64,000 bases of DNA, from NCBI RefSeq assembly GCF_002221525.1, contig NZ_CP011028.1, forward strand, positions 2,677,001 to 2,741,000, written 5' to 3'. A program made the translations under genes and the position numbers. Shown piece by piece: positions 28,544-38,614 of this stretch (positions within the stretch are counted from its first letter, which is position 1; each line of letters begins with the position of its first letter). This DNA comes from Pseudoalteromonas espejiana DSM 9414. GTDB taxonomy: Bacteria; Pseudomonadota; Gammaproteobacteria; Enterobacterales; Alteromonadaceae. The notes beneath the pieces were generated by a model that worked only from the letters and a program-made list of their open reading frames with translations, had not been told where the DNA came from and made no database searches.

Positions 28544-29404
28544 TTAGCCGTTTACTAGCTTCTCAATGAAAAACTCTAAATGTCCTGAAGGTTGATTAGG
28601 TATAGGCCATTTTACCGCTTTTGTCGCTAAAGTTTTAAAGGCAACTGCAGCTGGAGAGTTAGGAAACAGATCAACAATAACTTTTTGTTTACGCGTTGAT
28701 TTACGCATATTTTCATCGTAAGGAATTGTAGCAACAAGCTCCATCGACACATCTAAAAAGCGATCTGTGACTTTTGAAAGCTTTGCAAAAAGCTCTTGGC
28801 CTTCACGCATACTGCGCACCATATTTGCTACAATTTTAAACTTATAAACGCCATGTTCACGGCTTAATACTTTTATTAGCGCGTAGGCGTCTGTAATTGA
28901 GGTAGGTTCATCGCATACAACAACCATTACATCTTGGGCCGCACGTGAAAAGCTAAGCACCATGTCAGATATACCCGCTGCGGTATCAACAATTAAAATA
29001 TCAAATTCTGTATTAAGCTCGCTAAATGCACGAATTAGCCCAGCATGCTCAGATGGTGTAAGTTCAACCATGCTCTGAGAGCCTGAAGTCGCAGGTACAA
29101 TTTTAATACCCGCAGGGCCTTCAACTAATATTTCATCTAGTTCGCATTCGCCCGAAAGAACATGCGATAGGTTTCTTTCAACACGTAGTCCTAGCATTAC
29201 ATCACAATTAGCTAAACCCAAATCGGCATCTAATACTAAAACCCGATTACCTTGCTGGCCTAATGCAATAGCTGTATTTAAAGATACGTTGGTTTTACCC
29301 ACCCCACCTTTACCACCAGTTACTGCGATAACTTTTACGCCGTTGTTATTGTTTTGACTCATTTTGCGCAGGCCGCTTGCTTGATCTAATACTGTGTTAA
29401 TCAT
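28544..29404 (-). CDS. flhG: Flagellar number regulator FlhG (FleN, MinD-like ATPase)
   Basis: 286 residues. The N-terminus carries the DQASGLR motif (7-13), the family's activator of FlhF GTPase. A deviant Walker A GGKGGVGKTN (30-39) and the MinD core (LDADLGLANCD, VDTAAGISDMVL) follow. It limits polar flagella to the right number and, in relatives, inhibits FlrA/FleQ. It overlaps the flhF end by eight bases. Confidence 0.96.
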   Translation of the reverse strand: MINTVLDQASGLRKMSQNNNNGVKVIAVTGGKGGVGKTNVSLNTAIALGQQGNRVLVLDADLGLANCDVMLGLRVERNLSHVLSGECELDEILVEGPAGIKIVPATSGSQSMVELTPSEHAGLIRAFSELNTEFDILIVDTAAGISDMVLSFSRAAQDVMVVVCDEPTSITDAYALIKVLSREHGVYKFKIVANMVRSMREGQELFAKLSKVTDRFLDVSMELVATIPYDENMRKSTRKQKVIVDLFPNSPAAVAFKTLATKAVKWPIPNQPSGHLEFFIEKLVNG

Positions 29405-30872
29405 ACATCCCTACTGTGCTTGGCGCCACTGCTTGGTGCCTTGAATGTTGTGCTTTTGCTCTTTTTAAATACAATTGCTCAGCTTTTTTTACTAGTTTTT
29501 CTGCATTTGCAACGCGAATATCTTCTGGTACACGCTGACCATTAGTAAGATACCCTATTGGCAGGCGATTTTGAATCGCAATACTAATAATCTCACCTAA
29601 ACTTAATGATTCATCTAACTTAGTGAAAATACAACCGCTTAGCTGTACCTTCTTAAAGTGCCTAACCGTTTCTTGTAGTACATTAATTTGCGCTGTAGCA
29701 CTTAGTACTAAATAACTACGTATATCTACACGCTGGTTGCGCATTAATGTATTTAGCTGCTCTGTAAGGCGTAAATCACGTTGGCTCATACCCGCTGTAT
29801 CAATTAATACTAGACGCTTATTGCGTAAATGATATAAAACTTCAGCTAATTCATTAGCATCTTTAACTTGTTTTACACCACAACCAATAATACGACCATA
29901 AGTAGCAAGCTGCTCGTAAGCACCAATTCTGTACGTATCTGTGGTAATTAACGCTACTTTATCAGCGCCGTACTTTTGAGCACCTAAAGCAGCGAGTTTA
30001 GCAACAGTAGTCGTTTTACCAACCCCTGTTGGACCAACTAACGCATAAACACCACCTTGACGGAGGATTTCATTGTTAGTGGTTTGCATTTGGTCTTCAA
30101 CCATTTGCAGCAACGCTTTCCAGCCTTGCTGACGCGATACATCATCAGGAATGAAACAAGCCATTTGCTCTGCAACGTCTTTATCTATGCCCATGCCAAT
30201 TAAACGGTCAATCATGCATGCACGTGTTGGGTCACGACGGGCCATATCTTGCTGCATTAAACCTGATACTTGATGCTCTAATAACTGGCGAATTGCGTTC
30301 ATTTCATCACGCATTGCGCTCATTTCAGCAGTTTCTTTATTTTGTGCTTGAGGACGCGGAGCTACAGGCGCATCTAAATCGTCGAAATCGCGGTCTAAAT
30401 CATCAAATCCTAGGCTATCAGCTTGAGTTTGCACACGTTTAGGTGCTTCATCTTCGCGGGCAAACATATTTGTTGTACGCGGCTGCGCTGGCTCTTGATA
30501 ATGCTCAGACGTATCAATACCTGATTGAGAAAACATTGAAGCCAATTCAGGCGAACGAGGACGCGGCGACTGGCGTTCTAACAAAGCTTGTAAGCTGTCA
30601 GCGACTGCCGCTTGAGGCTCAGGTTGAGCACGCTGTGGCTCTGGCTTTACAAAGTTATGAGCAGGCTGTTGCTGATTGCGCACAGGTGCCGGTGCAGCTT
30701 GTGGTTGCGCTGCGGCTTTAGGGGCTGCTTTGTCGTAATCTACTGCGGCAACAATTTCTACACCATTTGCGAGTTTTTTGTTTGACATAATAACCGCATC
30801 AACACCTAGCTCATCTTTAACTTCTTTCAGTGCTGTGCGCATATCTTTTGCAAAAAAACGTTTAATTTTCAT
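29397..30872 (-). CDS. flhF: Polar flagellar placement GTPase FlhF
   Basis: SRP-type GTPase that directs the first flagellar parts to the cell pole. 491 residues: the N-terminal B domain (about 1-210) contains a Pro/Gln/Ala-rich linker, and the NG domain has P-loop GPTGVGKTTTVAKL (280-293). Further G motifs are TTDTYRIGAYEQL, LIDTAGMSQRD and TKLDES. It is followed by flhG with an eight-base overlap. Confidence 0.96.
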   Translation of the reverse strand: MKIKRFFAKDMRTALKEVKDELGVDAVIMSNKKLANGVEIVAAVDYDKAAPKAAAQPQAAPAPVRNQQQPAHNFVKPEPQRAQPEPQAAVADSLQALLERQSPRPRSPELASMFSQSGIDTSEHYQEPAQPRTTNMFAREDEAPKRVQTQADSLGFDDLDRDFDDLDAPVAPRPQAQNKETAEMSAMRDEMNAIRQLLEHQVSGLMQQDMARRDPTRACMIDRLIGMGIDKDVAEQMACFIPDDVSRQQGWKALLQMVEDQMQTTNNEILRQGGVYALVGPTGVGKTTTVAKLAALGAQKYGADKVALITTDTYRIGAYEQLATYGRIIGCGVKQVKDANELAEVLYHLRNKRLVLIDTAGMSQRDLRLTEQLNTLMRNQRVDIRSYLVLSATAQINVLQETVRHFKKVQLSGCIFTKLDESLSLGEIISIAIQNRLPIGYLTNGQRVPEDIRVANAEKLVKKAEQLYLKRAKAQHSRHQAVAPSTVGMYD

Positions 30873-30893
30873 GGTTCAACCCCTGTTAAAATC

Positions 30894-33005
30894 TTATTGT
30901 TGGCCTACTGAGCTGACAATCTTGATCTGTCTTTCGTCTGGTACCTCTTGATAAGACATCACCCTTAAACCTGGTATGGTGTACTTAACAAAGCGAGATA
31001 ACACAGTGCGTAACATTCCTGACGTTAGCAATATTGAAGGTTCACCGGCCATTTCTTGATTTTGATGCGCTTCGTTTAATGATGTTTGAAGTCGCTCAGC
31101 AAGACTTGGTTCTATTCCGGCACCTTCGTCGCCTGCATTTTGTAATGACTGATGCAACATCTGTTCCAACTCGGGCGCCAAGGTTATGACAGGGATTTCT
31201 GACGACATACCTACCGCGTCTTGAATAATTAAACGACGCAACGAAATACGCACAGCAGCGGTTAACACATCGGCATCTTGGCTGCGTGGGCCATACTCAA
31301 CAAGGGTTTGTACAATTGAGCGCATATCGCGAATAGCTACGCCTTCGTTTAATAAATTTTGCAGCACTTTAACAACCGTAGTAAGTGGCAATACTTCTGG
31401 CACTAAACCTTCCACTAAGCGCGGATGACTTTTCGCTAACATATCAAGTAAGTTCTGAACTTCTTCATGTCCGAGTAACAATGCGGCACTATTAGTTAAT
31501 AGCTGGCTGATGTGCGTGGCTACCACAGTGGCTGAATCTACAACTGTATAACCAAGCGATTGTGCTTCGTCTTTTTGGTCGGGCTTGATCCATACTGCAT
31601 CTAAGCCAAATGCAGGGTCTTTTGTTTCTATGCCTTTAATTGGGCCAAATACCTGCCCTGGGTTTATTGCAAGCTCATCGCCATGTTTAAGCTCGCCTTC
31701 ACCACTTGAAACACCCATCATAGTAATGCGGTATGCATTTGGGTCTAGCTCTAAATTATCGCGAATATGTACAGGGGGTACTAAAAAACCAAGCTCTTGA
31801 GATAGCTTTTTACGCACACCTTTAATTCGGTTAAGCAGTTCGCCACCTTGTGATTGGTCAACAAGCGGAATGAGTCTGTAACCGACTTCTAAACCAATTA
31901 CATCAATTTGCTGTACATCGTCCCAACCAAGTTCTTTCTGCTCTTGTTTATTAGCCACACCAGTGCCTGGTGCAGCACCACTAGTAGCTTCTTCTTCAGC
32001 TTGCGCAGCTGCCTTTAATTTTTGCTGTTGGGTAAAGTAGGCTAAATAACCTAATAAGGCACCAAGGCTTAAAAAAGCAATGTGTGGCATGCCTGGCACA
32101 ATACCCATAATAATAAGAATACCAGAGGCAATAAATAATGACTTTTCGTTACCTAGCTGTGTTTTAAACTGCTCACCCATGTTGTGTGATTCGTTTTGAC
32201 GAGTAACAACAATCGCAGTACCAATAGAGAGTAATAAAGAAGGTAATTGGGCAACAAGACCATCACCAATAGTAAGCAGCGTATACACTTCCATTGCGCG
32301 ACCAAAACTTAAATCATGTTGGATCATACCAACAAATAAGCCACCCACTATATTAATGATTAATATAACAATACCTGCAATGGCATCACCCTTTACAAAC
32401 TTACTTGCACCATCCATAGAACCATAAAAATCAGCTTCACGAGTTACTTCGCTACGGCGTTCACGCGCTTGTTCTGCACTAATAAAACCTGCATTCAAAT
32501 CAGCGTCTATAGCCATTTGTTTACCTGGCATAGCATCTAGTGTAAAGCGAGCTGACACCTCAGAGATACGCCCTGCACCTTTGGTAATTACTACAAAATT
32601 TATGATGATCAGGATTAAAAACACCACTAAACCAACGGCGTAGTTACCACCAATAACCACAGAGCCAAACGCTTCAATAACTTTACCTGCGGCGTCACCA
32701 CCGTTATGACCTTCAAGTAATACCACTCGCGTACTGGCTACGTTAAGTGCCAGGCGCATTATGGTTGCAATTAATAACACAGCAGGGAACATACCAAATT
32801 CAAGAGGTTTCATGGTGTATACAGTCACCAGTAAAACCACTAACGCTAGGGCAATATTAAACGAGAATAATATATCAAGTAGAAATGGCGGCAGCGGTAA
32901 AATAACCATACCGAGGGCTGCAAGTACTAATAGCGGTGTGCCAACACCTTTGGCATACTCTTTTTTATCTTTGTTAAGTTGTTGTAATACCGCTTTAAAA
33001 TCCAT
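30894..33005 (-). CDS. flhA: Flagellar export gate protein FlhA
   Basis: Export gate of the flagellar type III secretion apparatus. 703 residues from the ATG at 33005: eight membrane segments in the first half, the conserved FHIPEP region with RFTLDAMPGKQMAIDADL and ARERRSEVTREADFYGSMDG, and a large cytoplasmic chaperone/substrate-docking domain. A longer frame begins with TTG at 33047, but that codon lies inside the sigma-54 promoter at 33043-33058, so it is rejected. First gene of the flhA-to-DUF2802 operon. Confidence 0.97.
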   Translation of the reverse strand: MDFKAVLQQLNKDKKEYAKGVGTPLLVLAALGMVILPLPPFLLDILFSFNIALALVVLLVTVYTMKPLEFGMFPAVLLIATIMRLALNVASTRVVLLEGHNGGDAAGKVIEAFGSVVIGGNYAVGLVVFLILIIINFVVITKGAGRISEVSARFTLDAMPGKQMAIDADLNAGFISAEQARERRSEVTREADFYGSMDGASKFVKGDAIAGIVILIINIVGGLFVGMIQHDLSFGRAMEVYTLLTIGDGLVAQLPSLLLSIGTAIVVTRQNESHNMGEQFKTQLGNEKSLFIASGILIIMGIVPGMPHIAFLSLGALLGYLAYFTQQQKLKAAAQAEEEATSGAAPGTGVANKQEQKELGWDDVQQIDVIGLEVGYRLIPLVDQSQGGELLNRIKGVRKKLSQELGFLVPPVHIRDNLELDPNAYRITMMGVSSGEGELKHGDELAINPGQVFGPIKGIETKDPAFGLDAVWIKPDQKDEAQSLGYTVVDSATVVATHISQLLTNSAALLLGHEEVQNLLDMLAKSHPRLVEGLVPEVLPLTTVVKVLQNLLNEGVAIRDMRSIVQTLVEYGPRSQDADVLTAAVRISLRRLIIQDAVGMSSEIPVITLAPELEQMLHQSLQNAGDEGAGIEPSLAERLQTSLNEAHQNQEMAGEPSILLTSGMLRTVLSRFVKYTIPGLRVMSYQEVPDERQIKIVSSVGQQ

Positions 33006-33042
33006 AACTCTACAATTCAATAAATTGACACTAGCTTGAATT

Positions 33043-33058
33043 TGCAATAACTATTCCA
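33043..33058 (-). promoter_or_regulatory. Sigma-54 promoter for the flhA-flhF-flhG-fliA-che operon
   Basis: Minus strand reads TGGAATAGTTATTGCA. The GG and GC doublets have the exact 10-base spacing of sigma-54 promoters and the -12 box TTGCA is perfect. It lies 37 bases before the flhA start. FlrA is the expected activator by comparison with vibrios. Confidence 0.8.
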
Positions 33059-33140
33059 AGTTATAGAATTATTGATAAACCAGCTTGGCGAGGAGGTAAA
33101 TTAAAGAGTATCACATAGCTTTACTTAAAAAAGCTTAGCG

Positions 33141-34274
33141 CTAATCGTATTTAAAATCATCAGGTATAGGGAGCTTAGATTTAAGCGGGATTGGGCGCTT
33201 CCCTCGGCCTTTTTTAAAGCGTTTAAGTTGAAAAACATACGCTAAAACTTGCGCCACTGCAGTAAAGAGCTGATCTGGAATTTGTTGTCCTATTTCTGCG
33301 GTATGGTAAAGCGCACGGGTTAGCATAGGCGATTCAACTACAGGGACTTCATTACCAATGGCAACTTTACGAATTTGCATGGCCATTTCATCCACCCCTT
33401 TAGCTAAAACTATTGGCGCACCAGCACGTTCTGTGTCGTATTTAAGCGCTACAGAGTAATGTGTTGGGTTAGTTACAATTACGTCAGCATCGGGTACATC
33501 TTGCATCATTCTTCGTTGCGACATTTGCCTTTGGGTTTGCCTTATGCGGGCTTTAATTTGCGGATCACCTTCAGAGTTTTTGTACTCGTCTTTTACTTCT
33601 TGTAACGTCATTTTAAGCTCTTTATGGTGTTTATGGCTTTGATACGGTGCATCGATGGCTGCAATAACCGTTAAAGTGCAGGTTAAGCCTAAAAACATCC
33701 AAGCCAGAATCTCTAAGGCATGTATAATATTGCCCGGAGCACTTTCAATGCTCAGGTGAAGAATCTCATCAAAAAAGGTATTAATTAAAAAAATAGCAAA
33801 ACCACCCACTACTGAAAACTTCAAAATAGCCTTAACTAGTTCAACTCCTGCTTGGGGGCCAAACATACGCTTAAAGCCTTTTGCTGGTGACATTTTACTG
33901 GGTTTTGGGGCAGCGGCTTCCCAGCTAAAGTTAAACCCACCTAATAAAGTATTACCGATAACCCCTGCAAATAAAATAATAAAGACAAACATTGCCATAG
34001 GGAAAATAAGAGCGTCTGCAACACTCCCCCATACGGCAAACATTTTTGTCGTATCATAGGTTTCACTGCGATTTAAAGAGAGCATTCGACCCATAATATT
34101 GTACAAGCCTTTGCCTATCTCAGGGCCATACAATAACAACGACACGGCAGAAAAAATAAGCACAAACATAGTACCAAGCTCTTTTGAACGCGCTATTTGC
34201 CCCTTTTTCTTCGCGTCTTCAATTTTTTTCCCTGTAGGTTCTTCTGTTTTTTCTTGTCCTGAATCTTCAGCCAT
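33141..34274 (-). CDS. flhB: Flagellar export switch protein FlhB
   Basis: 377 residues: a basic cytoplasmic start, four membrane segments (about 30-205), and a cytoplasmic domain with the self-cleaving NPTH motif (N269-H272, VIVTNPTHYSVALKY). It controls the change from rod/hook to filament export. It is the last gene of the fliK-to-flhB unit. The 135 bases to flhA hold a weak hairpin with a T run and the sigma-54 promoter of flhA. Confidence 0.97.
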   Translation of the reverse strand: MAEDSGQEKTEEPTGKKIEDAKKKGQIARSKELGTMFVLIFSAVSLLLYGPEIGKGLYNIMGRMLSLNRSETYDTTKMFAVWGSVADALIFPMAMFVFIILFAGVIGNTLLGGFNFSWEAAAPKPSKMSPAKGFKRMFGPQAGVELVKAILKFSVVGGFAIFLINTFFDEILHLSIESAPGNIIHALEILAWMFLGLTCTLTVIAAIDAPYQSHKHHKELKMTLQEVKDEYKNSEGDPQIKARIRQTQRQMSQRRMMQDVPDADVIVTNPTHYSVALKYDTERAGAPIVLAKGVDEMAMQIRKVAIGNEVPVVESPMLTRALYHTAEIGQQIPDQLFTAVAQVLAYVFQLKRFKKGRGKRPIPLKSKLPIPDDFKYD

Positions 34275-34282
34275 GGCCCCTC

Positions 34283-35062
34283 CTACACCGTGCAGCCAAC
34301 AAGGCTACACATCAGCTCTATCATTTTAAGCCACTGAAACTCAAACTGCGTCACAAAATTACCTAACGTAGCCCAAATAATCATCAGGCCTGCGACTAGC
34401 GTAAACGGAAAACCAATAGAGAAAATATTTAACTGTGGCGCCGCACGGGTCATTACCCCAAACGACATATTAATAACCAGCATTGCCGTCAGGGGAGCTA
34501 AAGATAATACCAATGCAGTAGTAAACATCCAACCACCCCACGTTACTATGTTCCAGTAATGATCAACAGACCACCAGTTGCCATCAATTGGCAGCACCTG
34601 AAAGCTATGCACCACCATTTGAATCATCATTAAATGGCCATTAAAAACAAAAAATAAAAGAGTGGCTAAAATAAGAAAGAACTGGCCAACTGCCGGTACG
34701 CTTGCACCATTAGAGGGGTCGATTACAGAAGCAAAACCTAAACCGGTTTGCATTGCGAGTATTTGACCCGCTAATACAAACGTATTTAATAAAAGGGTTG
34801 ATGCAAAGCCAATAGCAACACCTATCAACATTTGCTGAATAACCACTAAAATCATTTTAAACGAAAAAAGGTTAGTAAATGTAGCGGGCGGTAATACTGG
34901 TACCACTAAAAATGTAACAACTACCGCTAAGCCCATTTTAATCCGAGTAGGTACATTTTTAGCCCCTAAGCCCGCCATTATCATGATCATCGAGCTTATA
35001 CGCACTAACGGCAATAAAAAGTCGCTTAACCACTGAATGATAACGGCAAATGGATATTCCAC
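34283..35062 (-). CDS. fliR: Flagellar export protein FliR
   Basis: 259 residues, hydrophobic, with the membrane segments of the FliR family and the conserved QTGLGFASVIDPSNGASVP around residues 105-125. It forms the export gate core with FliP and FliQ. The start is GTG at 35062 with CAGG upstream; it lies two bases after fliQ ends. Confidence 0.95.
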   Translation of the reverse strand: MEYPFAVIIQWLSDFLLPLVRISSMIMIMAGLGAKNVPTRIKMGLAVVVTFLVVPVLPPATFTNLFSFKMILVVIQQMLIGVAIGFASTLLLNTFVLAGQILAMQTGLGFASVIDPSNGASVPAVGQFFLILATLLFFVFNGHLMMIQMVVHSFQVLPIDGNWWSVDHYWNIVTWGGWMFTTALVLSLAPLTAMLVINMSFGVMTRAAPQLNIFSIGFPFTLVAGLMIIWATLGNFVTQFEFQWLKMIELMCSLVGCTV

Positions 35063-35064
35063 AG

Positions 35065-35334
35065 TTAACCTGCAATTTCAGGAATAATCAAAACTAAGCG
35101 CGTAAAAAAGTCCATTAGCTCTTGCGTTAGCCAATGCCCACCAAATATAAGTGCACTAATTGTTATTAGCAAACGCGGTAAAAAGCTTAATGTTTGCTCA
35201 TTGATGGAGGTAGCAGCTTGGAATACAGCAACCACTAAACCAACAAGTAGACCAGGTACTACAATAGCTGAAACCAACTTAATCACTAAAAACAGTGCAT
35301 CACTAAGAATATCAACAAAAATTTCTGGTTCCAT
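35065..35334 (-). CDS. fliQ: Flagellar export protein FliQ
   Basis: 89 residues with two membrane segments and the family pattern GLVVAVFQAATSINEQTLSF. Component of the FliPQR export channel. Confidence 0.96.
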   Translation of the reverse strand: MEPEIFVDILSDALFLVIKLVSAIVVPGLLVGLVVAVFQAATSINEQTLSFLPRLLITISALIFGGHWLTQELMDFFTRLVLIIPEIAG

Positions 35335-35375
35335 GCTGTACTCCTAATTGAAAATTGCGCGAGTATAGAGCATTG

Positions 35376-36119
35376 CTAAGTCCCCAAACCAAAACTTTTG
35401 GCTAAAGTACCCATAACTAAGCTCCAACCATCGACCAGCACAAAAAGCATTATTTTAAACGGCAAAGATACAATCATTGGCGAGAGCATCATCATACCCA
35501 TGGCCATTAACACTGAGGCAACCACTAAATCCACTATCAAAAAGGGTATAAAAAACATAAAGCCAATTATAAAAGCGGTTTGTAATTCACTCGTCACAAA
35601 AGCAGGTATTAGTACTATTAGCGGCGTGGCCTCTGGTGAGTCAAGCTGATCGTACCCTGCTATTTTGGCAAACGTTTCTAAGTCTTTTAAGCGCACCTGC
35701 GAGAGCATAAAGGCTTTCATTGGCTCTTTTGCAAGCTCCAGTGCTTGTACCGAAGTAACTTGCTCGTTTAGGTAGGGCTCTATAGCGCGCTCGTTAACTT
35801 GCTGGTAAATAGGCGCCATTATAAAAATACTTAAAAATAGCGACATGCCTAATAACACTTGGTTTGAAGGCGTTGATTGCAAGCCTATAGCTTGGCGCAA
35901 TATTGCTAACACTACGATAATACGAGTGAATGAAGTCATCATAATTATAGCGGCAGGTATAAAGCTCAGCGCCGTCATAATTGCAAGTACTTGCAAAGTC
36001 ACAGAGTAGTCTTGCGTGCCATCTGCATTTGTTGTGATGGTTAGTGCATCTATGCCCTCTGCACTGCTTGCAGCAGGTACAAATAACACAGCTAAAATAA
36101 TAAGCAGCCACTTTATCAT
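35376..36119 (-). CDS. fliP: Flagellar export protein FliP
   Basis: 247 residues: a cleavable signal peptide (about 1-19, ending SSA), then four membrane segments. Family motifs are [34 protein letters not shown] and [15 protein letters not shown]. Core of the export channel. Confidence 0.97.
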   Translation of the reverse strand: MIKWLLIILAVLFVPAASSAEGIDALTITTNADGTQDYSVTLQVLAIMTALSFIPAAIIMMTSFTRIIVVLAILRQAIGLQSTPSNQVLLGMSLFLSIFIMAPIYQQVNERAIEPYLNEQVTSVQALELAKEPMKAFMLSQVRLKDLETFAKIAGYDQLDSPEATPLIVLIPAFVTSELQTAFIIGFMFFIPFLIVDLVVASVLMAMGMMMLSPMIVSLPFKIMLFVLVDGWSLVMGTLAKSFGLGT

Positions 36120-36123
36120 AGAG

Positions 36124-36507
36124 TTAGTTCTTTTTATTTTGATTAGTTTGCGGGTTTAATAATTTGCTAAAACGCTTTGCAAGCTCGGGGAGCTCTTTTT
36201 CACTCAGTGGCGTTTCTAATTTATGCAGATAGTTAATGCTATGTGGTGTTACGCCTAATAAATGTTGGGCATTATCAATTTCTACCACCATTAAGCGCTC
36301 ACGCGATCCAAGCGGCAAGCTTCGAACTACTTTAAACTCGTCGCTATTGGCTAAATTTGGATTGAGCTTTTTAACAAAAAATGCCAGTACAATAATGAGT
36401 ACTAGCACCATTATCAACGACAGTACCATAGACAGAATATCGGCCGTAGGCGTTACGGCGTCTGCTTTGGTAAATACTGAGCTGGTTAAAGCTACAAGTG
36501 TATTCAT
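36124..36507 (-). CDS. fliO: Flagellar biosynthesis protein FliO
   Basis: 127 residues: one membrane segment (about 25-48), then a small cytoplasmic domain with [20 protein letters not shown] and [16 protein letters not shown], typical of FliO. It helps assemble the FliP ring. It overlaps fliN by four bases. Confidence 0.93.
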   Translation of the reverse strand: MNTLVALTSSVFTKADAVTPTADILSMVLSLIMVLVLIIVLAFFVKKLNPNLANSDEFKVVRSLPLGSRERLMVVEIDNAQHLLGVTPHSINYLHKLETPLSEKELPELAKRFSKLLNPQTNQNKKN

Positions 36508-36902
36508 CGTAATTTTTTGATCCGCTCAACTTGGCTTATTACATCGGTTAAACGTATACCAAATTTGTCATTAACCACTACCACTTCACCATGGGCAATA
36601 AGTGTCCCATTTACCAATACATCTAATGGCTCACCAGCAACGCGGTCTAGTTCAACAACCGAGCCTTGGTTTAACTGTAATAAGTTACGAATATTAATTT
36701 TAGAGCGCCCTACTTCCATAGAAATAGTCACCGGAATATCTAAAATTGTATCGAGTTTACGTTTTTCATCACCGCTAAGCTCATGCTTTGCATCGCTTAA
36801 CTCATCAAGCTCGGCTACTTGCGCCTCTGCGCCTTCATCACCGCCTTCGGCTTCTGCTAGGGCTGCTGCCCATTCGTCCATTGTGTCTTGATCATCGCTC
36901 AT
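36504..36902 (-). CDS. fliN: Flagellar motor switch protein FliN
   Basis: 132 residues with an acidic N-terminal extension (about 1-50) and the SpoA domain: LDIPVTISMEVGRSKINIRN, LNQGSVVELDRVAGEPLDVL and HGEVVVVNDKFGIRLTDV. Lower C-ring component; it also docks FliH at the export gate. Confidence 0.97.
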   Translation of the reverse strand: MSDDQDTMDEWAAALAEAEGGDEGAEAQVAELDELSDAKHELSGDEKRKLDTILDIPVTISMEVGRSKINIRNLLQLNQGSVVELDRVAGEPLDVLVNGTLIAHGEVVVVNDKFGIRLTDVISQVERIKKLR

Positions 36903-36922
36903 ACTTTTAACCTTTTAATTAA

Positions 36923-38014
36923 TTACCAGTCTAAGTCTACACCGTCAGAAAGGTGTAAATCATCTTCTAGTTCTGCTAATTCTGCATCTGAATCAATTTT
37001 CTTGCCGCCTTTCGTAAACACATGCAGCTCAGACTTAACTGAATCAGGACGTTTAATTTTTTCACTAATTTGTAATGCAACATTATCCCGTGAGCGACCC
37101 ATTTTAGCTCTAAATGTCGGAAGTTCTTCAACAAATACGGTTATATGCTCAGGCATCTCTACCGGAATAATATCGCCCGCCTTAAGCTCCATTATTTGCT
37201 TAAGAGACAAGTCTACTTCAAGAAGTTGGGTCGACATATCAACCTCAACATCCATAATTTCATCACGCAGTGCTTTACTCCAACGTAAATCAGTATCTTC
37301 TGTATCTGATTGCACACCCGCATCAAGCAGCTCTCGTATTGGCTCAAGCATTGAATACGGAAGCGCGATATGGAAGTCACCACCGCCACCATCAAGCTCA
37401 ATATGAAAAGAGCTTATAACCACAACTTCCGTAGGGCTAACAATGTTTGCCATGGCAGGGTTTACTTCAGAATCGAGATACTCAAACGATACATCCATTA
37501 CCGGAGCCCATGCTTCTTTATAATCTTCAAAAATTATTTTAAGTAGCATTTGGACTATACGGCGTTCGGTGGGTGTAAATTCGCGGCCTTCTATTTTTGC
37601 ATGGTAACGCCCGTCACCACCAAAAAAGTTATCTACCAAAATAAACACTAGGCGTGCTTCCATGGTAATTAAGCCTGTGCCTTTGAGAGGTCTAAAACGC
37701 ACCATGTTTAAACTCGTTGGCACGAACAAGGTATGTATATATTCGCCAAATTTAATCATTTGTACGCCGTTAATAGACACCTCTGCGGTGCGGCGCATCA
37801 TGTTAAATAAGCTAATTCGCATATGACGGGCAAAGCGCTCATTAACAATTTCGAGGGTCGGCATGCGACCACGCACGATCCGATCTTGCGAAGAAAAGTC
37901 GTACTGTAGCGTACTGCCTCCGCCGTCTTCACCTTCGTGTATATCTTCCTCTTCAACTTCATCAACGCCGTGTAATAACGCATCGATTTCGTCTTGGGAT
38001 AATAAATCGCTCAC
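36923..38014 (-). CDS. fliM: Flagellar motor switch protein FliM
   Basis: 363 residues. The N-terminal CheY-P docking peptide LLSQDEIDALLHG is complete. The CheC-like middle domain contains FGEYIHTLFVPTSLNMVRF and FFGGDGRYHAKIEGREFT. The C-terminal SpoA domain follows (LELKAGDIIPVEMPEHITVF). The start is GTG at 38014 after AAGGGG. Confidence 0.97.
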   Translation of the reverse strand: MSDLLSQDEIDALLHGVDEVEEEDIHEGEDGGGSTLQYDFSSQDRIVRGRMPTLEIVNERFARHMRISLFNMMRRTAEVSINGVQMIKFGEYIHTLFVPTSLNMVRFRPLKGTGLITMEARLVFILVDNFFGGDGRYHAKIEGREFTPTERRIVQMLLKIIFEDYKEAWAPVMDVSFEYLDSEVNPAMANIVSPTEVVVISSFHIELDGGGGDFHIALPYSMLEPIRELLDAGVQSDTEDTDLRWSKALRDEIMDVEVDMSTQLLEVDLSLKQIMELKAGDIIPVEMPEHITVFVEELPTFRAKMGRSRDNVALQISEKIKRPDSVKSELHVFTKGGKKIDSDAELAELEDDLHLSDGVDLDW

Positions 38015-38023
38015 GCTAACCCC

Positions 38024-38557
38024 TTATTGCATTACAAAGCCGGTAAACAATACCCGCTCAATTACTTTGGTGCCTTCAACATCATTTAGCGCTGCTTGTA
38101 CTTTTTCAAGCGCAGTAAAACGCAATGTTTCTTTGCCGGCACTTGTGCTTAGTTCGTCGGCTGTTGTGGTTGAAAACACGCTTAACAAAGTGCCTTCAAT
38201 TAACGGAATATGTTTTTTTGCTGTTTCTTCGTTAACATCACCACGAACAAGTAACTGCACTTTAATTTGAACAATTCTATCTCTACTAGAGCCTGGTACA
38301 TTGAATACAAATGGTCTTGGCATAGCAACATAAAGCGCGCTGCCTATTTGAGCCGATGAACCAGCAGGCTCAGCTGCATCACTTTGCTCAGCGGTTGTGG
38401 TTTCTTCATCAAGAGTTTCTACGGGAGCGTCTGAGCCCGACATAAAAAAGTAGCCTGCCCCTGCGCCAACAACAAGTAAAACTGCAACTATAATAATTAT
38501 TAGCTTTTTTTTACTTTTGCCAGTTTCTTCTATTTCTAAACTTGTTTCTTCGGCCAT
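38024..38557 (-). CDS. fliL: Flagellar basal-body-associated protein FliL
   Basis: 177 residues: a short cytoplasmic start, one membrane segment (about 17-37), an acidic linker, then the periplasmic FliL domain (PFVFNVPGSSRDRIVQIKVQ). It supports stator function under load. It overlaps none of its neighbours; ATG at 38557 follows AAAAAAGGAA. Confidence 0.94.
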   Translation of the reverse strand: MAEETSLEIEETGKSKKKLIIIIVAVLLVVGAGAGYFFMSGSDAPVETLDEETTTAEQSDAAEPAGSSAQIGSALYVAMPRPFVFNVPGSSRDRIVQIKVQLLVRGDVNEETAKKHIPLIEGTLLSVFSTTTADELSTSAGKETLRFTALEKVQAALNDVEGTKVIERVLFTGFVMQ

Positions 38558-38614
38558 CGTGATTCCTTTTTTAGCAAAGGTACTTGCTTGTTTTACTTAT
38601 TATAATAGCAGCAC

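Noticed and set aside
33006..33047. Longer flhA frame starting with TTG at 33047
   Set aside because: The extra codons overlap the sigma-54 -12 box and have no ribosome site; the ATG at 33005 is preferred.
33059..33140. Terminator between flhB and flhA
   Set aside because: A short TTAGCGCTAA palindrome and a T run follow the flhB stop, but the stem is too weak to call with confidence.
36888..37406. 172-codon open frame opposite fliM
   Set aside because: It is Ser-rich, runs antisense to the conserved fliM coding sequence, and has no motif or ribosome site.
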